The translations under genes were made by a program, and so were the position numbers. Below, one piece after another: positions 36,592 to 46,431 of a stretch of 46,710 bases of DNA (within the stretch, counting starts at the first letter, position 1; each line of letters starts with the position of its first letter). The notes beneath the pieces were generated by a model that was not told the DNA's origin, searched no databases, and worked only from the letters and a program-made list of their open reading frames with translations. Source of the stretch: Photobacterium lucens (GTDB taxonomy: Bacteria; Pseudomonadota; Gammaproteobacteria; Enterobacterales; Vibrionaceae); NCBI RefSeq assembly GCF_009873615.1, contig NZ_SSMG01000186.1:1-46710 (forward strand), given 5' to 3'.

Positions 36592-39052
36592 TCCTCTTTC
36601 TATGAAAAAACGTCCATTCTTTTTGCGTTGGGCGTGGCGTGAAATCCGCCAAGGACAATTGTGGTTAGTCACCTTGGCTCTGAGCTTAATTATTGCCTGT
36701 GTGTTTGCATTATCGGCATTGGTAAGCCGAGTTGAAGGGATCATAGTTTCGCAAGGTCGCTCTGCGTTAGCCGCAGACATGGTATTGCGATCTTCTCAAG
36801 CGGTCGATCTTGAGTTGCTATCAATCAAAGATGTAATCACTTCACAGCAAACCCGTTTCGGTACTATGGCATTTAGCGATAACGGTATGCAGTTAGTCAG
36901 TGTTAAAGCTGTTGATGCGAAATTTCCATTACGTGGCGATTTACGATTACAAGCGACAGATCAGTCTGTGCAGCATCATGTGAAGCCCGGTGAGTTGTGG
37001 TTATCAGAACGCTTATTTTCACTACTTGATGTCAAAGTGGGCGATACGCTAATGGTGGGTGATGGTGAGCTAACCATCAGTGGGCGAATCTTAGAAGATC
37101 CCGAGCTTTCTTTTAATCCTTTTAGCCAAATGCCAGCCGTCCTAATTAATAACCAAGACATTGCAGCTATTGGTGGAATTCAAGAAGGCAGTAGACTTAG
37201 TTATCGTTATTACTTCTCAGGTTCAGATTCAGCATTAGCTGATATTCGTAAACAATTTTCGCTAACACCGAGCCAACGTTGGTTAACTGAAAACGACGCA
37301 GGGCGCAGCGGTGATTTTATTGAACGAGCAAGGCAATACCTATCACTGACTTTAGTGCTAGTGGTACTCATGGCATCTGCAACTTTAGTGCTTACATGTC
37401 AGCATTATGCCGCAACCCGCATTACCTCTGTTGCGATGATGAAAAGCCTTGGCGCAAGTCGCCGTTTCCTCTGGCGATGGTTATTACAACAAATTGCGGT
37501 CGTGTTTTCAGTTGCCATTGGCGTGGGTTTAATCTTGGGCTTTTGGCTTGAATGGTTACTGCGCTATCCATTGCAACAATTGCTGCCTGATGAATTACCG
37601 AGCATTGGTTTTGCGCCGTTAGTGATCAGCTTATTATTGGCGTTATTTATCTCATTGCCTGCATTGGGTATTCCGCTGTCTCGCTTGGTCAATGCATCTG
37701 CTATGAATACGGTACAAGCAACCCAAGTATCAACTGCTAAATTCTCACCTGTTTGGCTGTTACTGATTTTTCCGGTACTGGCAGCCGTTGCATGGATTGG
37801 TACTAACCTGTTTGTTTGGCTTACCTTATTGGGCATGGTTGCACTGTTAGTGTTGCTGGCTTTAGTTGGCATCGCAGCGATCGCATTACTTAAGAAGATT
37901 AAGTTTGGCTCTGCTTATGCGTTGGCGTTAAGTCGTGTCAATCGTAGTAAAGCGAAAACTGCGACACAATTGGCGGCATTAACCTGTTCGTTAATGCTAT
38001 TAGCCGTGATTGGCTTACTGCGTAACGAGCTACTGGCGGATTGGAAAAAGACCTTACCTGCTGATGCGCCTAACGTGTTTGCAATTAATATTGCGCCCGA
38101 GCAGCAACAAGCCTATTTAGCTTATTTAGATGCGAATCAATTGGCCCGTTCTGATGGCTATCCTGTAACCCGTGGGCGATTAGTTGCGATTAACGAGCAA
38201 CGTTTTTATTCAACAGAAGACGAAAGTCAAAGTGATGCATTAGTAGAGGCATCTTCTAACAGTAATTCAGAACGCGATCCCGCATTAAGACGAGAGCTTA
38301 ACTTCACATGGGCAGAAACCTTACCAAGTCATAATGATGTGATAACAGGTAAGTGGGGAGATAACTCTGGTGTTTCTGTGGAGTCGGGTATTGCGAAACG
38401 CCTAAATATTAATTTGGGTGATAAGTTAGCTTTTACTGTTGGTGGGTTAGAGTTTAACGCCACAGTAAACAGCATTCGTGATGTAGAATGGCGTAATATG
38501 AAGCCGAATTTCTATTTCATTTTCACTCCAGATGTATTGCAGTCGTTTCCTGCTACATGGTTAGTGAGTTTTCGCATAAACGATCAGCAAAGTGATTTAC
38601 TCAATACCTTAGCTGAAAATTACCCAACCGTGAGTGTGCTTGATTTGCGTATGATGGCGACACGCATTCAAGGCTTGTTAACTCAAGTGAGTTGGTCACT
38701 GACGGTATTAGCTGGCTTAGGTGTTTTGAGTGGATTGCTGTTAATCATGACCTTATTGCGCTTGAGTATTTCAGAGCGTCAAACCGAAATTCAGCTTTAT
38801 CGTACACTCGGTGCAAGCCGAAAACGCATTGCCACTACCTTGTGGTTTGAATATGGCATTATTGCGTTATTAGCAGGCATTATTGCAGCAATTGGCGCTG
38901 AATTTGTTGTCGGCTTGCTGGTGGTGAAAGGCTTTGAACTGCCGTTTACCTTGCACCCATTAATGTGGTTAGGCTTACCTGTGCTGGCAATAGGGCTGGT
39001 GTATTTAGTGTCACGCTCGCAGATCAAGAAGCTGTTGTTGCCATTGCGATAG
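36581..39052 (+). CDS. ybbP: FtsX-family ABC permease YbbP
   Basis: Large membrane permease partner of YbbA. The product of 823 residues has an N-terminal helix (VTLALSLIIACVFALSALV), a large periplasmic domain, and a bundle of further helices with two FtsX core units. It ends with GASRKRIATTLWFEYGII and a final helix pair. Several ATGs are possible (36572, 36581, 36602). GAGGG spacing favours 36581, inside the last codons of ybbA. The family is implicated in envelope maintenance, but its transported substrate is unknown. Confidence 0.92.
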   Translation: MLSDPLSMKKRPFFLRWAWREIRQGQLWLVTLALSLIIACVFALSALVSRVEGIIVSQGRSALAADMVLRSSQAVDLELLSIKDVITSQQTRFGTMAFSDNGMQLVSVKAVDAKFPLRGDLRLQATDQSVQHHVKPGELWLSERLFSLLDVKVGDTLMVGDGELTISGRILEDPELSFNPFSQMPAVLINNQDIAAIGGIQEGSRLSYRYYFSGSDSALADIRKQFSLTPSQRWLTENDAGRSGDFIERARQYLSLTLVLVVLMASATLVLTCQHYAATRITSVAMMKSLGASRRFLWRWLLQQIAVVFSVAIGVGLILGFWLEWLLRYPLQQLLPDELPSIGFAPLVISLLLALFISLPALGIPLSRLVNASAMNTVQATQVSTAKFSPVWLLLIFPVLAAVAWIGTNLFVWLTLLGMVALLVLLALVGIAAIALLKKIKFGSAYALALSRVNRSKAKTATQLAALTCSLMLLAVIGLLRNELLADWKKTLPADAPNVFAINIAPEQQQAYLAYLDANQLARSDGYPVTRGRLVAINEQRFYSTEDESQSDALVEASSNSNSERDPALRRELNFTWAETLPSHNDVITGKWGDNSGVSVESGIAKRLNINLGDKLAFTVGGLEFNATVNSIRDVEWRNMKPNFYFIFTPDVLQSFPATWLVSFRINDQQSDLLNTLAENYPTVSVLDLRMMATRIQGLLTQVSWSLTVLAGLGVLSGLLLIMTLLRLSISERQTEIQLYRTLGASRKRIATTLWFEYGIIALLAGIIAAIGAEFVVGLLVVKGFELPFTLHPLMWLGLPVLAIGLVYLVSRSQIKKLLLPLR

Positions 39053-39179
39053 TTTTAATTTTATTCATTTGAGAATCGCGATTCATAGCGTTTTGCTAAA
39101 TGATTCACATAATTATCCCTTCAAAAAGTGTGTGAATACTTGTTATGTTACAGTGAGCATATTGTTTAAGGGAGAGATT

Positions 39180-39650
39180 ATGAATGTAGATCAAGATCCA
39201 ATGACTGGGTTTAAAACACTAGAGCTAGCTTTTTCTCAAGGATTTCGAATGAAGCGTATACCTTTCAGTGATGATATATATTTCGTTCGAGATGTAGCTT
39301 TAGGGTATTACCGTTATACATATGCTCGATTAGATAAATTAAAAGTTTTACAGACAGTTGTATTAAACGGAAAAGAAGAGTTAAACAGCTTGCCTTGCTT
39401 TGGTCTTTATTATGGAACTCTACCAGAGCTTCGTGGGACAAATATAACTATTCCCTATATATAAAAAGTTTTAGAATACTTCAGAAAAAATCAAAAGCTG
39501 AATGAATATTATATTGAGACAAGCGTAGATATTTCGAATAAAGCTTCATTAGCCGTTGCAGAAAAGTTATTTGGTGTATCAACACTAGATTGTGTTGATG
39601 AAGCCACAGGTGAGCCAATAAGAGTTTGGCAAACAAAAGTATCACGTTAA
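39180..39650 (+). pseudogene. unrecognised gene interrupted by an in-frame stop
   Basis: ATG 39180 after AAGGGAGAG opens 94 codons (MNVDQDPMTGFKTLELAFSQ ... NITIPYI) ending at TAA 39462-39464. The same frame then stays open for 61 more codons (KVLEYFRKNQKLNEYYIETS ... RVWQTKVSR) to TAA 39648-39650. A single nonsense change in a 156-residue gene is the simplest reading. I do not recognise the family; there is no signal peptide or membrane helix. It sits at the boundary between ybbP and yfcH with a zinc-ribbon gene, and looks like a small accessory island. Confidence 0.7.
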
Positions 39651-39667
39651 ATCAGTTTGAGGTTTTT

Positions 39668-39829
39668 ATGAGAGCAGGTGCAGTATGTCCACAATGTGGT
39701 TCAGAAAAAACTCCAATAAAGGAGAAAATTATGGGTCAGGATACAATGGATCTGATTTGTGTTGATTGTAATCACATTGGTTGGTGGAAAGATTTCCAGC
39801 CTAAAGAACAAGATAAAGTAGATAACTAA
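39668..39829 (+). CDS. small zinc-ribbon protein
   Basis: A 53-residue protein with two CxxC knuckles (CPQCG and CVDCN) that should bind one zinc. A TTG at 39626 opens the frame earlier, but GAGG five bases before ATG 39668 is decisive. It begins 17 bases after the end of the interrupted gene on the same strand, so the two form an operon. The sequence after the knuckles is GWWKDFQPKEQ. Function is unknown; nucleic-acid or protein binding is possible. A terminator follows at once. Confidence 0.75.
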   Translation: MRAGAVCPQCGSEKTPIKEKIMGQDTMDLICVDCNHIGWWKDFQPKEQDKVDN

Positions 39830-39843
39830 TAAATAAGCATATC

Positions 39844-39868
39844 AACAGGGCTCTTCAGCCCTGTTTTT
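39844..39868 (+). terminator. terminator after the zinc-ribbon gene
   Basis: AACAGGGCT / AGCCCTGTT (39844-39852, 39857-39865) with loop CTTC, then TTT and a further T-rich stretch. It separates the small island from the converging yfcH gene. Confidence 0.88.
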
Positions 39869-39875
39869 GTTTTTC

Positions 39876-40778
39876 TCAATCGCACAACGTCTGCTTTAAC
39901 GCTTGTTCAATACAAGGGAAGCTAAAGTTAAACCCTTCTTGCTGTAATTTATTTGGCAGTGCACGTTGGCTATCAAGCAATAGCTGTGCTGATTCCCCAA
40001 GCCCAAGCTTTAATACCCATACTGGAGTAAATAAAAAGTGTGGGCGTTTTAGGGTTGCTGCCAAAGTTTGGCTAAAGACTTTATTGGTTACAGGGGTAGG
40101 TGCAGTAAAGTTAAATACACCTTGCGCTTCTGGGTGGTTGAGCAAGAAGATGATGCCTTTGATCATGTCTTGCATATGGATCCACGGGAAGTACTGTTTA
40201 CCATCGCCAATTTTACCACCTAACCCCAATTGATAGGGCAGTAACATACGTGCTAATGCGCCGCCTTGTTTGCCAAGTACGATACCTGTGCGGATAAGGC
40301 ATACACGGGTTTGTTCTGATTGGGCTTCAAGGGCAATTTGTTCCCAGCGGTGACAGACGTTTTGGGCAAAGTCGTTATCGTTAATATCAAGCGGGGTAGA
40401 TTCATCAATGGTTTTATCTTGATTATCACCATAAATCCCAACCGCAGAGCCGCTAATAAAGGTATGTGGTGGGTTAGTGCTGGCATTGATCTTATCAACT
40501 AACTGCTTGGTGATGTCCCAACGACTTTGGCAGATCTTCTGCTTTTGCTTTTCGCTCCAACGCTTGTTCATGATGGGTTCGCCAGCAAGGTTAATGATGG
40601 CGTCAAACTCATCAAAGTTGTCGAAGCTCTCTAGGTTGTCTACCGCATTAATATGATGACCAAGCAGATGATAAGCACGGGTTGGGTTGCGGGTCAGTAC
40701 CGTAACATGATCGTGATTAAAATGAGGAAGAAGAGCTCGTCCTATAAAGCCTGTTGCGCCTGTCATTAAAATCTTCAT
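39876..40778 (-). CDS. yfcH: TIGR01777-type NAD(P)-binding epimerase-like protein YfcH
   Basis: Extended-SDR Rossmann protein of unknown substrate. The 300-residue product begins MKILMTGATGFIGRALLPHF with the GxxGxxG cofactor motif. It has the family blocks IINLAGEPIMNKRWSEKQK, SRWDITKQLVDKI and FNFTAPTPVTNKVFSQTLA. GGAAGA before ATG 40778 fixes the start against an upstream ATG at 40805. It is divergent from yfcE, with a 255-base intergenic region that must hold both promoters. Confidence 0.92.
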   Translation of the reverse strand: MKILMTGATGFIGRALLPHFNHDHVTVLTRNPTRAYHLLGHHINAVDNLESFDNFDEFDAIINLAGEPIMNKRWSEKQKQKICQSRWDITKQLVDKINASTNPPHTFISGSAVGIYGDNQDKTIDESTPLDINDNDFAQNVCHRWEQIALEAQSEQTRVCLIRTGIVLGKQGGALARMLLPYQLGLGGKIGDGKQYFPWIHMQDMIKGIIFLLNHPEAQGVFNFTAPTPVTNKVFSQTLAATLKRPHFLFTPVWVLKLGLGESAQLLLDSQRALPNKLQQEGFNFSFPCIEQALKQTLCD

Positions 40779-41033
40779 CGTTATCTTCCGTTTTCTGTTC
40801 GTCATCTTAACATTCTGATGTGTCGCTTATTTATAGTATATATAAGTTGAATTATCAGTATAACTGAACGCTAAAAATGCTCTTATTAATATTGTGACGT
40901 CGGAGTGTGGTCACGATTATTTATGCGCGTGAGTGCGTATGGTTGCAGTGGTGGGTGATGTCTCATATCGATAACATAGTAATTTGATGATACAGAGAGT
41001 AGACTTCGAACCTGTATTAATGACTGGTTTTTG

Positions 41034-41582
41034 ATGATGAAATTATTTTTTGCTTCTGATATTCATGGCTCGTTTGTGAGTGCTGAAAAGATGATTACTG
41101 CTTTTGAACAAAGCGGTGCAGAGCACTTAATTCTATTGGGTGACATTTTAAATCATGGCCCACGTAACCCATTGCCAGAAGGCTACGATCCTATCAAGGT
41201 ATCTGAGCTGTTAAATCGCTATGGCGATCGCATTACTGCTGTTCGTGGTAACTGCGACAGTGAAGTTGACCAAATGCTGCTTGAGTTCCCAATTATGGCG
41301 GACTATAACCTTGTGTTATTGCCAACAGGTCAACGTCTGTTTTTAACGCATGGTCACTTATACAATGCCAATAAGCATCCTCGTTTACGTGCGGGCGATG
41401 TGATTGTATCGGGTCATACACATATTCCTGTGGCTGAAGCGCAAGATGAACTGTTTGTGTTTAACCCTGGATCTGTTGCTATTCCTCGTAATGGCTTACC
41501 GGCAAGCTACGGTCTATTAGATGGCAATCAGCTATCTGTGATCAGCTTTGACGGTGAAGTACTGGTTCAAACTCAGATCTAA
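41034..41582 (+). CDS. yfcE: phosphodiesterase YfcE
   Basis: Manganese-dependent calcineurin-like phosphodiesterase, active on model phosphodiesters in E. coli; the natural substrate is unknown. The 182-residue product begins MMKLFFASDIHGS with the metal-binding D-x-H motif. It has LGDILNHGPRNPLPEGYDP, VRGNCDSEVDQML, THGHLY and SGHTHIPVAE. TTG 41031, ATG 41034 and ATG 41037 are all possible starts; 41034 aligns with E. coli. No good ribosome binding site is visible. Confidence 0.95.
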   Translation: MMKLFFASDIHGSFVSAEKMITAFEQSGAEHLILLGDILNHGPRNPLPEGYDPIKVSELLNRYGDRITAVRGNCDSEVDQMLLEFPIMADYNLVLLPTGQRLFLTHGHLYNANKHPRLRAGDVIVSGHTHIPVAEAQDELFVFNPGSVAIPRNGLPASYGLLDGNQLSVISFDGEVLVQTQI

Positions 41583-41600
41583 TTCGCAACGAGATAAAAG

Positions 41601-41672
41601 TAACGCCCTGAATGTAGCTCTCTGGTTTTAAGCGCAAAGCCACTTAATAGAGAAAGTACATTCAGGGCGTTA
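41601..41672. terminator. long hairpin between yfcE and the SelT/W-type gene
   Basis: A perfect 16-bp inverted repeat TAACGCCCTGAATGTA / TACATTCAGGGCGTTA (41601-41616, 41657-41672) encloses 40 bases. Within the loop, TCTCT can pair with AGAGA and GGTTT with AAGCC-like bases. It lies between converging genes and probably stops both transcripts, though the T run is poor on either side. It may also be a small repeat. Confidence 0.6.
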
Positions 41673-41698
41673 TTGTATTTAGAGCTAGGCATTATTGC

Positions 41699-41986
41699 TT
41701 ATGGTTTATTGTGGCGATCAACGTGGCCTAAATCCCGCTCTGGGTCGATAACATCACGAATGCGTTGCTTTAGCTGTTTCGCATCTGGAAAGCCACCATC
41801 GGCTTTACGTTCCCAAATTAGCTGACCATTACAGTGAATTTCAAAACGTCCACCTGTGTCTGGGTGAAGGCTGATGGTTTGGATTTCTTCACTGAAGGTA
41901 TGCAGCAACTCTTGGGTCATCCAAGTGGAGCGTAGCATCCAATTACATTGACGACAGTAGTAGATATCAATGATCGCTTTATCCAT
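41699..41986 (-). CDS. SelT/SelW/SelH (Rdx)-family CxxC protein
   Basis: A 95-residue thioredoxin-like-fold protein. The redox motif IYYCRQCNW near residues 9-17 is the CxxC version of the selenoprotein W CxxU site, so here it is a cysteine form. Family blocks EIHCNGQLIWERK and DGGFPDAKQLKQRIRD are visible. The role is probably redox handling, but no substrate is known. AAGGAG precedes the ATG. It follows the TSUP permease by 24 bases on the same strand. Confidence 0.88.
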   Translation of the reverse strand: MDKAIIDIYYCRQCNWMLRSTWMTQELLHTFSEEIQTISLHPDTGGRFEIHCNGQLIWERKADGGFPDAKQLKQRIRDVIDPERDLGHVDRHNKP

Positions 41987-42010
41987 GCAAAACTCCTTAA
42001 ATAGCGTGGA

Positions 42011-42775
42011 TTAAAATAGTGAGTAAAGTAATTTGAAGCCAATAATGAAGGTGAGGGCTTCAAAACAACGTTTGATGAGTTGATTACTTTTTTGATGAGC
42101 AAGGTGCGCACCTAAGTAACCCCCTAAGAGTGAACCAAGTAAAAGTACAGGGATCCACGGCCAGTAAATTGGTGCGCCTGCTTGGTAAATAGCGACAGCG
42201 CCAATGCCATTCCAAAATAGCCCTACGCTAACAAGTGTAAGTGCGACAGCTTGTTTGTAGTTAAAGCCAAACCAACGTACTAAAAACAGAGTAACAAATA
42301 GTCCTGTTCCTGCGGTTAATGAGCCGTTTAATACCCCAATAGTGGCTAAGCCTAGCCCACCGATTACCATGCCTTTGGTATCACGGTTTATGCTGTTTTC
42401 GTTTTGTCCTAGCTCTTTTTTCATTAGCGAATAAATACCAAGGCTAATGATTAAGATGCCGAGTGCCGCTTCTGCGATATTTTCAGGAAAAGAGAGGATC
42501 AGGTGCGCGCCAAGGATCACGCCAATAGCGCCTGTCAGAATAACGTAGAGGGTAAATCCCCAAGATAATGTGCCTTGGCGTAAATGTTTAATTGCTGCGC
42601 CAACGCCTAATGCCACACTTGCGACTTTGTGGGTTGCTAGGGCGATACCAAAAGGTAAGCCGAGAAAAATAAGTAGCGGAAATTGTATTAAGCCTGCGCC
42701 ACCACCTGAGAGTGATGCGAGGGTATTTGAGATCAGCGAGCCAACAAATAGCCCGATTGAGTTGAGTAAATCCAT
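42011..42775 (-). CDS. TSUP (TauE/SafE, YfcA-like) membrane permease
   Basis: A 254-residue inner-membrane protein with about eight predicted helices. The TSUP glycine-rich motifs are visible (SLSGGGAGLIQFPLLIFLG in the first half and GVLNGSLTAGTGLFVTLFL in the second). Members export or import sulfur-containing or organic anions; the substrate is not predictable here. It resembles E. coli YfcA, and its position near yfcE and yfcH supports that. It probably forms a two-gene unit with the CxxC protein downstream. Confidence 0.88.
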   Translation of the reverse strand: MDLLNSIGLFVGSLISNTLASLSGGGAGLIQFPLLIFLGLPFGIALATHKVASVALGVGAAIKHLRQGTLSWGFTLYVILTGAIGVILGAHLILSFPENIAEAALGILIISLGIYSLMKKELGQNENSINRDTKGMVIGGLGLATIGVLNGSLTAGTGLFVTLFLVRWFGFNYKQAVALTLVSVGLFWNGIGAVAIYQAGAPIYWPWIPVLLLGSLLGGYLGAHLAHQKSNQLIKRCFEALTFIIGFKLLYSLF

Positions 42776-42845
42776 GCTAACAGGTCATCCTTAACCGTTA
42801 ATGAGCTTGTCAGCATAAAGGGTAATATCTTTGGTTGCCAGCAAT

Positions 42846-42902
42846 AAAAAACGCCCCTATACGCTTTATCAATAAAAATTGATAGCAGGTATAGGGGCGT
42901 TT
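42846..42902 (-). terminator. terminator after pta
   Basis: AAACGCCCCTATAC (42849-42862) pairs with GTATAGGGGCGTTT (42889-42902), and inside it TATCAAT pairs with ATTGATA. On the minus strand the stem is followed by TTTTTTATTG. It ends the leftward ackA-pta transcript 28 bases after pta. Confidence 0.9.
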
Positions 42903-42929
42903 ATCTGTCGGTTAAATAAGTCTTAAAAC

Positions 42930-45077
42930 TTATTTAGCTGCAGCTTGCTCTGCTTGGATTGCAGTTAGTGCAACTGTGTACACGATATCGTCAACTAACG
43001 CACCACGAGAAAGGTCGTTAACTGGCTTACGCATACCTTGAAGCATTGGACCGATAGATACTAGATCTGCAGAACGCTGTACCGCTTTGTAAGTTGTGTT
43101 ACCAGTGTTTAGGTCTGGGAATACAAATACAGTTGCTTTACCTGCTACTGGAGAGTTAGGTGCTTTAGAAGCAGCTACGTTTTCCATGATAGCAGCATCG
43201 TACTGTAGAGGACCGTCGATCACTAGATCTGGACGCTTCTCTTGAGCGATCTTCGTTGCTTCACGTACTTTATCTACGTCTGCACCCTTACCAGAAGTAC
43301 CAGTAGAGTAAGAGATCATAGCAACGCGAGGGTCGATACCGAATGCTTTTGCAGAATCTGCAGATTGGATAGCGATTTCAGCAAGTTGCTCAGCTGTTGG
43401 ATCTGGGTTGATCGCACAGTCACCGTAAACCAATACTTGGTCAGGTAGTAGCATGAAGAATACAGAAGATACGATAGATGCATCTGGTGCAGTCTTGATG
43501 ATTTGGAACGGAGGAACGATAGTGTTCGCAGTTGTGTGAACTGCACCAGACACTAGACCGTCAACTTCGTCGTTCTCAAGCATCATTGTGCCTAGGAATA
43601 CTGAATCTTGTAGCTTCTCACGAGCAACAACGTCAGTCATGCCTTTCGCGCCACGTAGCTCAACTAGACGAGCAACGTAGTTTTCACGAACTTCATCAGA
43701 GTTGATGATAGTTACGCCAGCACCTAGAGTAACGCCTTGTTGCTCAGCAACGCGACGGATTTCTTCTGGGTTACCTAGAAGCACACATTCCGCGATACCG
43801 CGCTCAGCACAGATAGCCGCAGCTTTAACTGTACGTGGCTCGTCACCTTCTGGAAGAACGATACGCTTAGCCGCTTTACGAGCAAGCTCAGTTAGCTGGT
43901 AACGGAATGCTGGTGGGCTTAAACGACGCTCTCGAGTTGAACCTTCAGTTAGAGATTCAATCCAGTTACCGTCGATGTGGCTTGCCATGTACTCGTTAAC
44001 TAGCTCTACACGCTCTTTATCGTCTGCAGGTACTTCTAGTGTGAAGCTCTGTAGATTTAGAGAAGTCTGCCAAGTGTTACCTTGTGCAGTCATTACAGGT
44101 AGACCTGTTGCGAATGCGCGCTCACATAGATCCATAACAGGTTTTGGTAGGTCGTAACCACCTGTTAGAAGTAGTGCACCTAGCTCAACGCCGTTCATTG
44201 CTGCAAGACATGCTGCAACGATTACGTCTGGACGGTCAGCTGAAGTTACTAGTAGTGAACCTGGACGGAAGTGCTCAACCATATTAGGGATAGAACGTGC
44301 ACAGAAAGTGATGCTCTTAATACGACGAGTTTCGATGTCACCAGCGTTGATGATTTCAGCGTTTAGGTGTTGTGCGATATCAGTTGCACGTGTTGCGATA
44401 AGCTCTGCGCTCCATGGAGCACAACCTAGTACGCGTACTGGGCTTGAGTTGAACACTTGCATGATTTCAACGTTTGAAGGAACAGTACCTTCAGCGTCGT
44501 CGAAGATCTCAGAAAGGTCAGGACGAGTGCGACCTTCTGCATCAACTGGTGCGTTAAGTTTGTTAACAATAACACCAGAGATTTGCTTGTTCTTGATACC
44601 ACCGAAGTTAGAACATGCTACTTCGATACGCTCTTTAAGTTGAGCTGGGTTATCAGTGCCAGGAGAAACAACGAATACGATTTCAGCATCTAGCGTTTTT
44701 GCAATTTCAAAGTTGATTTGGTTTGCAAATGGGTGCTTACGAGTCGCAACTAGACCTTCGATCAGCGTTACTTCAGAGTTAGCTGTAGATTCTTTGAAAC
44801 GTGCAACGATATCTTCTAGAAGAACGTCAGTTTTGTCGTTACGGATTAACTCTTCTGCACTCGCCATTGAGAATGACTCTGCGATTTGCATGTCACTGTT
44901 TGCACGAATGATAGTCGTAGTTAAATCAGGTTGATCGCCACCTTTACGTGGTTGAGCGATAGGCTTGAAGAAAGAAACGCGAACGCCTTTGCGTTCCATT
45001 GCACGAAGTACACCAAGGCTAACACTTGTTAGACCTACGCCAGCACCAACTGGAACAAGCATAATAGTACGGGACAC
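42930..45077 (-). CDS. pta: phosphate acetyltransferase
   Basis: Converts acetyl-CoA and phosphate to acetyl phosphate, and back, in acetate overflow and uptake. The 715-residue product is the long enteric form. It has an N-terminal P-loop-like domain ([20 protein letters not shown]), a middle DRTGG domain ([18 protein letters not shown]), and the C-terminal catalytic domain ([46 protein letters not shown]). The start is GTG, seven bases after AGAGGA. ackA lies upstream, with a terminator in the 157-base gap. Confidence 0.97.
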   Translation of the reverse strand: MSRTIMLVPVGAGVGLTSVSLGVLRAMERKGVRVSFFKPIAQPRKGGDQPDLTTTIIRANSDMQIAESFSMASAEELIRNDKTDVLLEDIVARFKESTANSEVTLIEGLVATRKHPFANQINFEIAKTLDAEIVFVVSPGTDNPAQLKERIEVACSNFGGIKNKQISGVIVNKLNAPVDAEGRTRPDLSEIFDDAEGTVPSNVEIMQVFNSSPVRVLGCAPWSAELIATRATDIAQHLNAEIINAGDIETRRIKSITFCARSIPNMVEHFRPGSLLVTSADRPDVIVAACLAAMNGVELGALLLTGGYDLPKPVMDLCERAFATGLPVMTAQGNTWQTSLNLQSFTLEVPADDKERVELVNEYMASHIDGNWIESLTEGSTRERRLSPPAFRYQLTELARKAAKRIVLPEGDEPRTVKAAAICAERGIAECVLLGNPEEIRRVAEQQGVTLGAGVTIINSDEVRENYVARLVELRGAKGMTDVVAREKLQDSVFLGTMMLENDEVDGLVSGAVHTTANTIVPPFQIIKTAPDASIVSSVFFMLLPDQVLVYGDCAINPDPTAEQLAEIAIQSADSAKAFGIDPRVAMISYSTGTSGKGADVDKVREATKIAQEKRPDLVIDGPLQYDAAIMENVAASKAPNSPVAGKATVFVFPDLNTGNTTYKAVQRSADLVSIGPMLQGMRKPVNDLSRGALVDDIVYTVALTAIQAEQAAAK

Positions 45078-45189
45078 TATAAATTCCTCTAACTATTGAA
45101 TGGATACAGCACTGTTCAATAACAATTCACGTGTAAACAATGGGAATAAGTATAGAACAGCACCACATGAGAACATGACGGGAGGTCAT

Positions 45190-45219
45190 GAAAAAACGGC
45201 TGACTTAAAGCCAGCCGTT
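45190..45219 (-). terminator. terminator between ackA and pta
   Basis: AACGGCTG / CAGCCGTT (read on the minus strand, 45219-45212 and 45202-45195) with a 9-base loop is followed by six T residues. It should reduce transcription of pta relative to ackA. Confidence 0.85.
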
Positions 45220-45234
45220 AAGATAATCGTGAGA

Positions 45235-46431
45235 TTAGATGTTAGCTAGCTTAGCTGTATCTTCTGCGATTACTAGTTCTTCGTTTGTAGAAACAACCAT
45301 TGCAGGGATGCGGCTGTCAGCAGTAGTGATAACACCTTCACCACCGAAGCGTGCTTTAAGGTTTGCTTCGTTGTCTACTTCGATACCGAAGATAGATAGA
45401 CGGTTTAGAACCATTTCACGGATTGGCGCAGAGTTTTCACCGATACCACCAGTGAATACGATAGCGTCTAGACGACCGTCCATAGTTGCAGCGTAACCAG
45501 CTACGTACTTAGCTAGACGGTGACAGAATACGTTCATTGCACGAGTTGCTTCTTCTTTCTCGCCGTAGTTTTCTTCAACGAAACGACAGTCAGAAGTCAC
45601 ACCAGTAAGACCTAGTAGGCCAGATTCTTTAGTGAACATAGTGTTGATTTCAGCAACGCTCATACCTAGCTTGTCGTGTAGGTGGAACATAACTGCTGGG
45701 TCAAGGTCACCACTACGTGTACCCATTACTAGACCTTCAAGAGGAGTTAGACCCATTGAAGTATCAACTGCTTTACCGCCTTTGATTGCACATACAGATG
45801 CGCCGTTACCTAGGTGACAGTTGATGATGTTTAGTTCATCAAGAGGCTTACCTAGTAGAGATGCTGTTTCACGTGCGATGAAACGGTGAGAAGTACCGTG
45901 TGCGCCGTAACGACGGATACCGTGCTCTTTGTATAGGTTGTATGGGATAGCGTATAGGAATGCTTCTTCAGGCATAGTCTGATGGAAAGCTGTGTCGAAT
46001 ACTGCTACGTTCTTAAGCTCAGGGAAGTTGTGCTTAGCCGCTTCGATACCGATGATGTGAGCTGGGTTGTGAAGAGGTGCGAAAGTTGCAGCGTCTTCGA
46101 TACCTTTAAGTACTACGTCGTCGATTAGTGCAGATGCTGTGAACTGCTCGCCACCGTGTACGATACGGTGACCGATAGCGCCTAGGTTCTTTTTAAGTTC
46201 TGGCTTAGAAGCAAGAATAGTGTCAACCATGAATGCTAGAGCTTCTTCGTGAGCCGCGCCTTCACCTAGTTGAGCTTCGTGCTTGCCGTCAAGTTTCCAC
46301 TTGATGCGTGCTTCAGGAAGACCTAGACATTCTGCTAGACCTGAAAGGTGTTCGTCACCTGATACAGGATCGATGATTGCGAACTTAAGAGATGAACTAC
46401 CGCAGTTTAAAACTAAAACCAGCTTAGACAT
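45235..46431 (-). CDS. ackA: acetate kinase
   Basis: Transfers phosphate between acetyl phosphate and ADP, giving ATP and acetate. The 398-residue product begins [19 protein letters not shown], the ASKHA phosphate-binding motif. It has [46 protein letters not shown] and [17 protein letters not shown] precedes the ATG weakly. It is the first gene of the acetate module; the divergent neighbour lies outside the window. Confidence 0.97.
   Translation of the reverse strand: MSKLVLVLNCGSSSLKFAIIDPVSGDEHLSGLAECLGLPEARIKWKLDGKHEAQLGEGAAHEEALAFMVDTILASKPELKKNLGAIGHRIVHGGEQFTASALIDDVVLKGIEDAATFAPLHNPAHIIGIEAAKHNFPELKNVAVFDTAFHQTMPEEAFLYAIPYNLYKEHGIRRYGAHGTSHRFIARETASLLGKPLDELNIINCHLGNGASVCAIKGGKAVDTSMGLTPLEGLVMGTRSGDLDPAVMFHLHDKLGMSVAEINTMFTKESGLLGLTGVTSDCRFVEENYGEKEEATRAMNVFCHRLAKYVAGYAATMDGRLDAIVFTGGIGENSAPIREMVLNRLSIFGIEVDNEANLKARFGGEGVITTADSRIPAMVVSTNEELVIAEDTAKLANI

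Noticed and set aside
41699-41986. Selenoprotein with UGA-encoded selenocysteine
   Set aside because: The motif is CRQC with ordinary Cys codons and the frame has no internal TGA.
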